Source: Microstegium vimineum
Lineage: Eukaryota; Streptophyta; Magnoliopsida; Poales; Poaceae
DNA length: 64,000 nucleotides
Assembly (NCBI GenBank): GCA_022036555.1
Contig: CM039120.1
Span: 14,399,291 to 14,463,290 of the forward strand
Direction of reading: 5' to 3'
This document shows positions 21,314 to 31,551 of this stretch, one piece after another (position 1 is the stretch's first letter; every line of letters starts with the position of its first letter). Below the pieces are notes generated by a model. The model was not told the DNA's origin. It was given only the letters and a program-made list of their open reading frames with translations, and did not search any database. A program made the position numbers and the translations under genes.

Positions 21314-22842
21314 TGGACTAACTATATACTCTAAGTGTGTAATGAGATAGGTTGGTCCAAGTCCAAGATGGATCTAGATGGCAACCATGGTGATGGATGG
21401 TAATGACCAAATGATGGTGATCTAGTGCTCCACTGGAAAAAGAAGAAAGAGAAACCAAAATGAGCTCAAGGAAAAGGTATAATACCATAGGGTCATTTTG
21501 TTTTGCCAGTCAAGATGCAATTGAGTGCGTGATCGGATTTAGGATAAATGATCGTACTATTAAGAGGGGGATCTATTAGACAATGCATTCATCTAGTGCC
21601 ACTAGGTGTTGGAAAACTATGCATTGCATATAGGCCTAGTGCACAACAGAGAGCAAGCAAAAATGTTTATGAAAAATACATTGAAAATGCTAACTTGACT
21701 CTAAACGTGTTTCTGAAAAATGTTTGAGAGTTAGCATTGCTTGCAAGGGAATGTTTGGGCAAAGTGCCTCGGGTTGGCATAGTGTCGGCCAGTGTGCACC
21801 GGATAAGGCATCAGACATGGCGTCCAACGCACCCCCTATTTTCCAAAGAGTTGGGAAACATGGTCTTTGTAAAAAAATGGTCACCAGACCGACTGTTCGG
21901 TGCACGGCTAGGGCACCGCCCTATTCTTCTAGAGGTTATGGTAAAATTGATCGTCATCAACAAGAGCCACCAGACTAGTAGTCTGATGCACCAGACTTGC
22001 TGTCCAGTGCCACTGATAGCCAACGATTAGTTGAATCTAGCCATTGGAATTCAGCCGTTGGGGTCACCAGACAATGTGTTTGGTGCACCGCCACCTGTCT
22101 TGTGCCCACACTCTCCTAGGGGTAATGACTCTATTTCATGGTGGGGGGTATAAATACACCCTCGTCTGGCCATGTCCACTCTCTTGGAACCCCAAATAGA
22201 TGAGCAATCCTTGTGAGCACAAAAGAACACTCTCCACTCACTTTGAACATCAATTTCTTTATTTGAGTGAGATTTGGAGTGCCTCTAGTGCATTCCATAT
22301 CAAATTCTTGCATGTTGTGGCACTAGTTGGGCGAGTTGCGCTAATCAAGCTCTTGTTACTATTGGTGATTATCGTCACCTAGCCGACCTAGAGGTTGTGG
22401 GATTGTTGAGCGGCTTTGGTGATTGTTGTCGGCTTCGATCAATCGATTGTGAGGGTTCTTGTGCCTATACCCTATGAGAGATCACAAAACGCAACTCTAG
22501 TGGATTACTCGTGACTAGTGTACCCTCATCTTGTTGTGGTTCTTATGGCGCCCTTGTGTAGGGCTAGGTGTGTGATGCCTAATAGTACATAGCTAACTAT
22601 TTGTATTTATATCTCTCGCTAGCTAACTAGTGGTAGTAGAAGAAGACTTAGCTTATTTACGTCTGATATAAACATAGAGATCATAAAAACTAGTTGTGGT
22701 ACGTAGGTGGCTCGCATAGCACTTTGTAGAGCTAGAGAAACCCCACATTATCGTCTTATTGTTGTCTCACAAGTTGCTCTAGCACTTTTGTAGAATTTTT
22801 AAATAGGTTGTTCACCCGCTTCTAACCATTTAGGACCTTTCA
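21314..22842 (+). mobile_element. 5'-truncated LTR of a SIRE-like copia element
   Basis: It ends CTAACCATTTAGGACCTTTCA, the same end as the solo LTR at 7129-9054 read in reverse. A TATA box (TATAAATA) lies at 22149-22156, and upstream of it (about 21780-22090) is a cluster of CACCAGAC/TCGGTGCAC-type motifs. The LTR start is missing and replaced by the CACTA end. No primer binding site follows base 22842. A shared segment (GTACTATTAAGAGGGG) also occurs in the left-edge LTR near 1829. Confidence 0.6.
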
Positions 22843-22862
22843 CCAACCCACTAAGTGGGTGA

Positions 22863-23142
22863 GGCCGGTCCTAGTGTTAAATTTTATGGTGTTGTTTCCA
22901 AAACTTCCATGTCAATATAGAATGAAATAAAACTTGGGTGAAACATCCACTCTCACTAGAAAGTTTTATTCTATGATTTCATAGGCATTTAATTTTGTGA
23001 CTTATAGAGAGTTGGTAATCATGTCAAAAAAAGTTTCATCTTGTTTTCTCTTCTTAAAATGTTGACATGTCATAAAAAACAACTATGTGGTAGTCTATTA
23101 AATGCAAATGAAACTCATGTAAAACTACCACTGAGGCTGGCC
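22863..23142. mobile_element. PIF/Harbinger-like MITE (280 bp)
   Basis: Imperfect terminal inverted repeats GGCCGGTCCTAGTG and, in reverse, GGCCAGCCTCAGTG (10/14) resemble the GGCCAGTCACAATG ends of Ping/Pong elements. Flanking TGA and TAA fit the TNA target preference of this superfamily, though they are not identical. The interior is AT-rich with internal partial palindromes (AAAACTTCCATGTC, GACATGTCATAAAAAAC). There is no coding capacity. Confidence 0.6.
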
Positions 23143-23450
23143 TAATGGCTCTTTTGTCATGTGGGGCTATAAATAGAGGCCATGACCGGGCTTGCCCTGT
23201 CCTTAGAACTCATAACTAATATACATACACAAGCATACACTTTAGAGCTCAAGTAAAGCCTCTACTCACATTTTCTTGCCTGTGATTGTATTCTTGGTGA
23301 GATTTGAGTGATCTAGGTCATTTGATTTGAGAGATAGCATATAGTGACACTAGTTATAGATTGGTTGCAGGTTTTATTATTACTCTTGGTGATTGCTGCC
23401 ACCTAGCCAAGGAGAAAGATTATGTATGTATCATTAGCACAATTACTTTT
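23143..23450 (+). mobile_element. Probable LTR fragment (promoter and leader part)
   Basis: A TATA box (TATAAATA, 23168-23175) is followed by a leader resembling those of the other LTRs here: TTGGTGAGATTTGAGTG and CTCTTGGTGATTGCTGCCACC, compare 22256-22380. The fragment lacks both LTR ends. Confidence 0.4.
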
Positions 23451-24641
23451 GAGCCAGTTGATCTAACTTCTTGTTTGTTTGGGGAGCAAGAGTTCTTCTA
23501 TATAATAAAAGAAGGGTTCTTTTAAGTAATTGATTGAGCAGGTCTCTCTTGTAGGTTTCTTCAAATTAATCTTGCTGCCACGCAAAGCGGTTAGTGAGAT
23601 AACTAAGGTACTCCCTTTGTCCACTCACGGGATTTTTGTGGCAACTATAAAACATTGAGGCAGAATATGTAAATATATAGCTCTCAATTATAATCACCTA
23701 AGTTTCTAAAAAATATATAATCGCCTAAAAATCGCAATTAGATAATTCTGCCCATCAGATAACTGACGCCATAAACAATACTGTTAAATTCCGACTATAT
23801 ATATTCAGGTGAGTTAGACTACAGATCCTTATATATTTGTGGACAAACTTTGAAACCAAGAAAATCTTACATTTATGGTCGACTGATGTTGTAGAATTTT
23901 GCGAAGTTCGTGAAAGACGGCAGGAATGCCTGTGCTCTTGATATTTCTAGCCACCATTCAATGAAGGGAAGCTTTGCACTCCTTGGACTCCCAACCAAAT
24001 TAAAGATGGATGGATAGGGCCGGGTCATCCTTCTTCTATTGCTTGCGTCTCTGTCCAACATCGTCATCGAAATCTATGACCCGTCTGTTGAAACCAGGCG
24101 GCGCAGGATGCTTCGTCCAATTGGCAACATACGCTTTACAACATGTGGTTCTCAAGATGACAAGCTCCATGCGCAACGCAGTGCCTTTGTTTCTGCCTCG
24201 AAAGACTCACCCTAACTGTTTGTGCATTCATTCTGGAATGTAAAGATCGATTTACTAGTGAACTCGTGAATTCAGATAGCATGGTAGATTTGGTAGTGAT
24301 ATGTAGTAGATATCTTGTGTGTTTTGTGACAGTTTGCTACAGCTTAACTCCTTGTTAGATTAAGGGATAAGTGTATCGATCATTGGCAATTAGTGATCTG
24401 TCATTATCACATTGGCGTTACATTTGCAGGCACGCTGAAGTGACATCGCCAAGCCGATGCGTCACTCACACTGTCCTTCAGGCTGCATCCCAAGGTGCAG
24501 TGCAGCTCCATCATCGTACTAGGTACCTACCGGACTAACAGTTTCGTGTGAAGTAATCTTTCCATGGCTCTACTAGAGTATCTATTTCTATTTGGTTTTA
24601 CTTTTGCGTTATCGTTAGGAGAAGCACGCATGCATGTTTGG
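23451..24641. other. Unassigned intergenic sequence
   Basis: About 1.2 kb, AT-rich in the first half. The longest frames (77 codons or less) show no motif I recognise. I see no RNA gene or transposon end pair here. Confidence 0.4.
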
Positions 24642-24649
24642 GTTATTAG

Positions 24650-25049
24650 TAAAGATGTGCAACGGGCCGGCCCGGGTCCGGTTAGGCACGCGGGCCGTGC
24701 CTCCCCAGGCTTGCAGGCCCAGGCACGGCCCGTGGGCCGTTTTTCGGGCCGGACCGGTCCGAAAAGCACGAGGTCCGAACCATAAACGGGTCGGTCCGAA
24801 GCACGTTTTATGGAAAACCCCTTATTTAATGCAGAATTCAGTATGTTTTTCACTACAATTCTATATGAACTCCCTTGCTAGAGGGCCGCTACCGGGCCTC
24901 CCGTTGAAACCGTGTCGTGTCGTTCCGCTCGACGTGCCGAGGTGACGGCCAGGCACGGCCCATAGACCGTGTCGTGCCGTGCTCGGACCGGCCCAAAATT
25001 TCGGGCTTCGTGCCGTGCCATCGTGCCTCGGGCTGTATGCTCATCTTTA
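24650..25049. mobile_element. Non-autonomous hAT-like MITE (400 bp)
   Basis: Ends are TAAAGATGTGCAACGGGCC and, in reverse, TAAAGATGAGCATACAGCCC. An 8-bp duplication with one mismatch flanks them: GTTATTAG at 24642-24649 and GTTATCAG at 25050-25057. Eight-base duplications with TA-RAGATG-type ends are characteristic of hAT elements. Both arms are rich in GGCACGGCCC/GGGCCGTGCC units, so much of the element folds back on itself. No coding frame is credible. Confidence 0.8.
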
Positions 25050-25289
25050 GTTATCAGGTAGTTCACTGCAGGATTTTGTACTGGATTTGCATTTGCTAGC
25101 TATCCGGACAAATCGTCACCGTTTCCTTACCGCATTATTCAACTTGATTCAACGTTTTGCAACAGTTTAAGTGCTTTCGTACGAGCAGAAACAAAAAACA
25201 AGCGTGGAAATCATGCTTTGGATGAAATCAGCATGTCTGTTTCAGGTCACCGAATTTGCTTGCTTGCATGGTAGAGGCAATAATTCAGC

Positions 25290-26731
25290 TAGGCCTGTTT
25301 GTAATAAAAGAATACAAAATAAAGGAATGAAAAAATGCAAAAATAAGATGGAATGAATAGTGGAAATCTATACAGGAATGAATAATTTGAGTTATTTGCA
25401 ATGGAGGAAATTAAAAAAATTGTAAATTACATGACCGATCCTTAAACTATACTATAAAAATGGTCATTTAGGTCATTAAACTATTGTTTATGTTTCATCT
25501 AGGTTCTAAACTTTCAAAACAGTCATTTAGCTACCTAAACTATTGTTTAGGTTTCATCCCGGTCCCAGCTATAGTGACGACGGTAACAATTAATTTGTTT
25601 TTATTTATTTATTTGGATTGGATCTTTAAAAAAATCATAATAAATCACAGAAAAATCATAAAATGAGAAATCTAATTTTATTGAACTACACATGAGTAGA
25701 TCTACCTAGTGAACAAATAACATGGTATGCTTGAGTAAAAAGTTTTTCTACGAAGGATTTAACTTTTTCTGTTTAATTTATTTGGTCTAAATATTTGAAA
25801 AATCATAGTAAATAACAAAAAATTATAAAATGGAAAATCTAATTTTGTTGGACTCCACATGAGTATATCTACACCGTGAATATATAATATGGTATACTTT
25901 AGTACAAAGTTTTTGTTTTAGCTTTAGATCTATGCTTTTATGTAATTAATTGAAATAGTTCTTAGATACAGCTTCTATAATTATTTTATTAGTAAAACAT
26001 ATCAGATTTTTAGTTCACTGTATATATACAAATGTGGAGTTAAAAAAAATTTGATTGTCCATTTTATGATTTTATATGATATACTATGATTTTTGTAAAA
26101 CAAATCAGACCAAATAATTAAAAAGAAAAGGACAAAACCTTCGTAGAAAAACTTTGTACTAAAGCATACCATGTTATTTGTGCACTGGGTAGACCTACTT
26201 ATCCGTAGTTCAACAAAATTGGATTGTTCATTTTATGATTTTTCTGTGATTTATTATTATTTTTCAAAGATTCAGCCCAAATAAATAAATAAATAAAAGC
26301 AAAGCAATTGTTACTGCCGTCATGGTAGCTGGGGACTGAGATGAAACCTAAATAATAGTTTAGGGACCCAAATGACTGTTTTTAAAGTTTGGGGATCGGA
26401 ATGAAACATAAGAAATAGTTTAGGGACCTAAATGACTATTTTTATAGTTTGGGGACCGGAATAAAAACTCACTGATAGTTTAGGAACCAACCATTTAATT
26501 TACTCTTAAAAAACTATGAACATGAGCAAGGACACCAAGAGAGGAAGAGCAAAGATTCTTTCTTTTGGGTTGAAGTGGATGATTTATTTGCTTTGTTTTG
26601 TACTACTATATATTTTTTCTTTGGAAAGAAGTTCAACATTCCTGTGTTCCAAATACTATGAGGTGATTCCTTTCGTTTGGAATTTATTCCTCTAAATTTT
26701 ATTTGGAAATCCTTTCATCCAAACAGACCTA
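25290..26731. mobile_element. Outer MITE-like element carrying a nested fold-back insertion
   Basis: The edges TAGGCCTGTTTG and CAAACAGACCTA form a short terminal inverted repeat. Beyond it, AAAGGAATG-like stretches at the left (25320-25380) pair loosely with CCTTTCGTTTGGAATTTATTCC at the right (26667-26690). Between them lies the long inverted repeat at 25408-26512. Target duplications are not clear, so the superfamily stays open (Tourist-like or hAT-like). Confidence 0.5.
25408..26512. repeat. Long imperfect inverted repeat (fold-back element), about 400-bp arms
   Basis: The left arm (about 25408-25800) and right arm (about 26098-26512) are reverse complements with scattered differences. 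For example, TAACATGGTATGCTT and TTTTTCTACGAAGG on the left reappear in reverse as AAGCATACCATGTTA and CCTTCGTAGAAAAA on the right. Each arm has tandem copies of a unit containing AAACTAT..GTTTAGG, where the spaced bases vary. Part of the arm is repeated directly in the middle (25800-25920). The interior is over 70% A+T and non-coding. A transcript could form a long hairpin and feed small-RNA production; that is inference. Confidence 0.65.
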
Positions 26732-27040
26732 AAACGATATACTAGTAAGTAAAGTCATGTTTAGCATTTTTTTTAAAAGAGCTATATAGTTGTAGCCAAA
26801 TGACCAAATCTAATCCTAGTGTGTACTACTCCCCGCTAAATAAAGCATGGTTTGCTTCTTTGAATAATTATAAGTATAGTAATGGTATGTTTCCTACTTC
26901 TAAACTTTAGAGCACTTTAGTTTATTTTTTATGTCTAAAGCTTAAATGTGAGATGGATTAGACCACATGTTTGGAGCTTTAGCTCTAAAGTTTAGAGCTC
27001 TTAAAGTTTAGTGGAGAGGATAAAAAAGGCAACATATCAG
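26732..27040. other. AT-rich spacer, no gene
   Basis: A small palindromic run of TTTAGAGCT/AGCTCTAAA units lies at 26908-27006. Nothing else is recognisable. Confidence 0.35.
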
Positions 27041-27390
27041 GTGCAAACCACAACTTTCGTGAAAACCCGTGCAAACCATGACAAACAATTTGTCTAAATT
27101 CATCAAAAAAATCACACATGTAGATGATATGATGATACACAACTTTGTAAAATATCTTATCCAAACTTGACTTCGTGAGATATAAAAATAAAAAATTTCA
27201 AGCTATAAAGGTGTCGAGATGATTTGTTAGAAATTTGTTATTTTTATATCTAACAAACGAAGTCGAGTTTGGATATGATATTTTACAAGGTTATGTATCA
27301 TCGTATCATCTACATGTGTGATTTTTTTTTGAATTTAAATAACTTTTTTACCATGATTTATACGGGTTTTCACGAAGTTGTGGTTTGAAC
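27041..27390. mobile_element. Hairpin MITE upstream of the amylase promoter (350 bp)
   Basis: Left end GTGCAAACCACAACTTTCGT and right end (in reverse) GTTCAAACCACAACTTCGTG match well. The inverted homology continues inward through GAAAACCCGT, CACACATGTAGATGAT and the TATCCAAACTTGACTTCG region to a centre near 27215. It lies 289 bases upstream of the amylase TATA box. No coding frame. Confidence 0.7.
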
Positions 27391-27761
27391 TATAAACGTT
27401 CACAATGAAAAAAGGTCCTAAGACGGTTTGATTCGTGGTCAAAAAACTGGTACGACAGAAAAGGCACTGTTTGGGGTCGATTGCGACATGCTTTCATGTC
27501 CAAGAAACAAGACGGCATCCTTCCACAATTCTTCTCTATTGATTGACTTGACCGCCCTCTTCTTCCTGAGCGGTTGAGTTGAGTGATGGAGTCCAGCTCT
27601 ACTTTGGACGGGATAACTCGTAACGGATTTCGGTACCCATCCATTACCTCCAAGCAACTCCCTGCCTTCCTTTGTGCCTATAAATATCTGGCATGTCGCT
27701 GCTGCGACTTCACCACACAACTCCTCGTCCATCCTGAACAGTCAGTGTAACAGAGTGAGCA
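27391..27761 (+). promoter_or_regulatory. Alpha-amylase promoter and 5' UTR
   Basis: A TATA box TATAAATA lies at 27679-27686, 76 bases before the start codon, giving a 5' UTR of roughly 45-50 bases. GGGATAACTCGTAACGG at about 27608-27624 holds two TAAC cores that loosely resemble gibberellin-response elements. The canonical TAACAAA and TATCCAC boxes of cereal amylase promoters are not present in exact form, so hormonal control is only suggested by family. Confidence 0.6.
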
Positions 27762-29951
27762 ATGGGGAACAGACACCTCTGCTGCCTCTCCTTGCTCCTT
27801 CTCCTGGGACTGGCATCCGGCCAGGTCCTGTTCCAGGTAACCGACGCATTCGATCCCAATCATGGCGGGCCTGTTGAATTTCCTTGTGTGAAACTGAAAG
27901 AATCGAGTCCGTAATCGTGCAGGCGTTCAACTGGGAGTCGTGGAAGCAGAGCGGCGGGTGGTACAAACCTCCTGATGGGGAAGGTGGACGACATCGCCGG
28001 CGCCGGCGTCACGCACGTCTGGCTCCCGCCGCCGTCGCACTCCGTCTCCACCCAAGGTCCGTCTCCGCCCGTCTGTCTCTGAACTCGAAGTCTGAACGCT
28101 TCAGCTTCTTCTTTCCCTCCCCAATTCTTGTCTGAACATGATCCTTCGACTAGACAATAGCTAAGCTAAAGCATCGTGCTAGCAGACATGGAGTGGACCA
28201 CACGCCACGCGAAGCTGCTTTGATGGCCATGTTTTTTCCACTGCCTGTAGCCGGTCATGTTGATTCGCAACCGTATTATGACCATTGACCACTAGTCAAA
28301 GAAATTATATTAGAGTAAAGACCTGATTTTTTTTAACGAATGACAGTGTATCCTTTTCTCTTACAACAAATTAGCATAAACTAAAATTTAGCAAAAAAGA
28401 ATAGCACCATAGTACATGGACGTAGTAGTAGTTACATGTACCTGTATACTATGGTAGCAAGCAGATTGGTGCCAAATCAGAAATTACAAAATAAAATGCC
28501 ATATGATGCAGATGGCTGTATCCGTAGACTCAAATTCTGCATCATGCTCACCAGCAAATATTTGTCAAAAGAAAAATATGATCATATATACGCAGTGAGG
28601 CAACAGACCAACAGCAGTTAGCTGGTGCACATGTACAGAACAGAGTGAATGGTTTGATATACGAATTTATGTACAGCACAGAGTGGACGGCCAAGATGAT
28701 ACACGTACTAATACTATACTATAATACGTGTTTATATATGTAGGTTACATGCCTGGTCGGCTGTACGACCTGGACGCGTCGAAATATGGAACGGCAGCTG
28801 AGCTCAAGTCCCTGATCGCGGCGTTCCACGGCAAGGGCGTGCAGGTGGTGGCGGACATCGTCATCAACCACCGGTGCGCCGACTACAAGGACGCCCGGGG
28901 CATCTACTGCATCTTCGAGGGCGGCACCCCGGACGGGCGCCTGGACTGGGGACCCCACATGATCTGCCGCGACGACACCACCTACTCGGACGGCACGGCG
29001 AACCTGGACACGGGCGCCGACTTCGCGGCGGCGCCCGACATCGACCACCTCAACGACCGCGTGCAGCGGGAGCTCACCGACTGGCTGCTCTGGCTCAAGT
29101 CCGACCTGGGCTTCGACGCCTGGCGTCTCGACTTCGCCAAGGGCTACTCCCCCGAGGTCGCCAAGGTCTACTTCGACGGCGCGGCCCCGAGCTTCGCCGT
29201 CGCCGAGGTATGGAACAACATGGCGAACGACGCGGACAACAAGCCCCAGTACGACCAGGACTCGCACCGGCAGGCGCTGGTGGACTGGGTGAACAAGGCA
29301 GGCGGGGCGGCGTCGCCGGCCATGGTGTTCGACTTCACCACCAAGGGCATCCTCAACGCCGCCGTGGAAGGCGAGCTGTGGCGGCTCATCGACGCGCAGG
29401 GGAAGGCGCCGGGAGTCATTGGATGGTGGCCTGCCAAGGCCGTCACCTTCGTCGACAACCACGACACCGGATCCACCCAGGCCATGTGGCCGTTCCCCTC
29501 CGACAAGGTCATGCAGGGCTACGCCTACATCCTCACGCACCCAGGCAACCCATGCATTGTGAGTAGTAATCATCGTCGTCGTCGTCTACCTATATATTTT
29601 TCATAGTACGTACTGTACTTATATTCGCATTAATTATTGGACATCAAATTAAATGGCACATCCTCCTGCATGCAGTTCTATGACCATTTCTTCGACTGGG
29701 GGTTCAAGGACGAAATCGCCGCCCTCGTGGCAGTGCGGAAGCGCAATGGCATCACGCCGACGAGCGAGCTCACCATCCTCGAGCACGACGGCGACGCCTA
29801 CGTGGCGGAGATCAACGGCAAGGTCATCGTGAAGATTGGGTCCAGGTACGACATCGGCCACCTCATCCCGGCGGGTTTTGAGGTTGCTGCCCACGGCAAC
29901 GACTACGCCGTCTGGGAGAAAGCAGGCGCCGAACAAGTGACTCGAGCGTAA
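27762..29951 (+). CDS. AMY: Alpha-amylase, AMY1-type, four exons, with a one-base frameshift in exon 2
   Basis: A secreted endo-acting starch hydrolase (alpha-1,4 bonds, GH13) of the cereal aleurone type. Exons are 27762-27836, 27923-28056, 28744-29558 and 29676-29951, all with GT..AG introns (86, 687 and 117 bp). The coding length is 1300 bases, one too many. In exon 2 an extra A in the AAA at 27965-27967 breaks the frame after GGWY; without it the frame reads on as LMGKVDD..GVTHVWLPPPSHS and gives 432 residues, normal for the family. A signal peptide (LCCLSLLLLLGLASG) precedes QVLFQ. Catalytic Asp199, Glu224 and Asp310 (DAWRLDFAKG, VAEVW, VDNHD) keep the spacing of barley AMY1 D180/E205/D291, an offset of 19. 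The start is the first ATG after the TATA box. Either a draft sequence error or a recent pseudogene. Confidence 0.92.
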
Positions 29952-30088
29952 TCTCAGAGTACTTATTTCTCTGCTACATGCGGATATATACACGATTTGG
30001 TGTAACCATTCTATACCGGAGTACACTGTATACGGGACTGCGTTGATAGAATAATATGGTTTCTCCTTCGAGCATATATAAAACGGAG
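29952..30088 (+). other. Amylase 3' UTR remnant, cut by the gypsy insertion
   Basis: 137 bases between the amylase stop and the gypsy LTR. An AATAAT-type poly(A) signal candidate lies at 30051-30056. The host sequence continues beyond the transposon at 46152 (GCGTATACTATGC), so distal 3' signals may have been moved 16 kb away. Confidence 0.55.
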
Positions 30089-31551
30089 TGTCGGTGTTAT
30101 GAACCCAGGGGTCAAGACCACCGGCTAGTAAATTTGTATATTGCGTGCTCCCTCTTCCAGACGTGATGCAAGAAGAACACAAGATTTATCCTGGTTCAGG
30201 CACAGAAGACCCTACGTCCAGCGGGGGAGGATGGATTGTATTATCTTGCACCAAAAGTGCTCGTACAGGGGGTACAAGCTGGTTTACACGGGGTGCTCAG
30301 AATGAGGTGAGGCCTAGGGCTAGCAGGGCTATCCTAGATGGTCGGTTGATTGCTTGAGATGTCGATCAAGCAATCAGGTGTGTGGTGTATGCGGGTCAGA
30401 GCTGATGTTCGAATGTCTAAACCGATGTTGATCAGCCCCTGCCCTTGCCGATACGAATGCCCCTTTCTTCTATCCCGGCGTCCCCTTTTATAGATCAAGG
30501 GGAGGTACGGGAGTACAGAGTCCTAAACTGTAGCGGCATGGGAGGCGTGTCCGTGGCGCCATGCTGGCGAAAGGACGTCGATCGCTGTAGCGGCGTGGCC
30601 TTCCCGTCCTTCCGGTGCTCCAGGGCATGGTGATGGCAGGCTGGACGCTGCCGAACGTCATGGCGCAGTGCGGTCGGCCTTCTGTAGACGGGTACGAGTC
30701 CCACAGTCGACGCGGGACGGATTGGACAGGAGCCATGCCGGAGTGGTTGGGGACGGTGGTCTAGCCCTCCGGTCGAGGGGAGGGGTCGAGGCCAGCGTGA
30801 CCCTGTCGTATCCCTGAAGACACGGTCGAGGGCTGCCCTGTTCATGGCTCGAGGGGGTGCCTCTGGATTCCGTACCTGCAACGTGGCTACAGCGGTCGCA
30901 CGGTCAACGGAGGTCCAGGGCATCGGCGGTGAGTTGATGGATTTGACTGTGGTAGTGGGCGCCCATGGCGTTAGGCGGGGGCAGGTAGGCGCATTGGATC
31001 CCCTTTAACCCATACCGGGAGCAGGTGAGCTGACCGAGCCTCCTGCGCGCGGGTCGTTCGTTCGACCCCCTGTCCGTCATTTGAGAGGTCGAGGCGGAGG
31101 CGGAGGGGTCATTCGTTCGACCCCCGTCCGTCAGTCGAGGTAGAGGCGGAGGCGGAGGGGGTCGTTCGTTCGACCCCTGTCCGTCAGTCGGGGTCGAGGG
31201 GTTGAGGTTGTGGGGGGTTCGATCGACCCCTCTTTCGTCATACGGGGGGTTAAGGCGAGGCGGAGGGGTCATTCGTTCGACCCCCGTCCGTCAGTCGAGG
31301 TAGATGCGGAGGGGTCGTTCGTTCGACCCCCGTCCGTCAGTCGAGGTAGAGACGGAGGGGTATCCTGTCTTCTGTTTTTTCTGCAATGGGCCGGCCCACG
31401 ACCGGTCCCTGTTGCCGGTGAAGGAAACCTTTGCGTGATGGGCCTTCCTTCATTGACTCGGACGGCTGATCGGATCCTGTCTTAAAAATGGTTGCTATGT
31501 TAAGCATTAGATTATCGCAGGTTAGGGTACCCCTTACCTTTGTACCCGACA
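30089..31551 (-). mobile_element. Gypsy element, 3' LTR (1463 bp)
   Basis: The plus strand reads TGTCGGTGTTATGAACCC... to ...TTTGTACCCGACA, with TGTCGG/CCGACA termini. It pairs with 44688-46151. Flanks CGGAG (30084-30088) and GGGAG (46152-46156) form a 4/5 duplication. The minus-strand TATA box TATAAAAG (plus 30485-30492) agrees with the minus orientation of pol. A tandem array with GGTCGTTCGTTCGACCCC units spans 31046-31362. Confidence 0.9.
31046..31362. repeat. Tandem palindromic repeat in the gypsy 3' LTR
   Basis: About six units of roughly 50-60 bp, each with a GGTC(G/A)TTCGTTCGACC near-palindrome followed by CCCGTCCGTCAGTCGAGGTAG and GCGGAGG runs. One unit differs (GGTTCGATCGACCCCTCTTT). 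The same array sits at 45648-45962 in the other LTR. Confidence 0.8.

Noticed and set aside
21306..22847. Complete solo LTR with its own target duplication beginning at TGTTGGAC (21311)
   Set aside because: TGTAG before it does not match CCAAC after 22842, and the first bases coincide with a CACTA terminus, so the LTR start is more likely lost.
23600..23640. Stowaway-like terminus (TACTCCCTTTGTCC)
   Set aside because: Only one end is visible, with no inverted partner within reach and no TA duplication.
28874..29566. 230-codon plus-strand frame in amylase exon 3
   Set aside because: Shadow frame, arginine-rich by composition; the true frame carries the GH13 catalytic residues.
28719..29573. 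284-codon open frame on the minus strand opposite the amylase
   Set aside because: It mirrors amylase exon 3, whose GC-rich codons leave all frames open. It crosses both exon borders and has no motif.
31046..31362. Possible CRISPR-like array
   Set aside because: Spacing and spacers are not unique, the array is duplicated in both LTRs, and the sequence is plant nuclear DNA.
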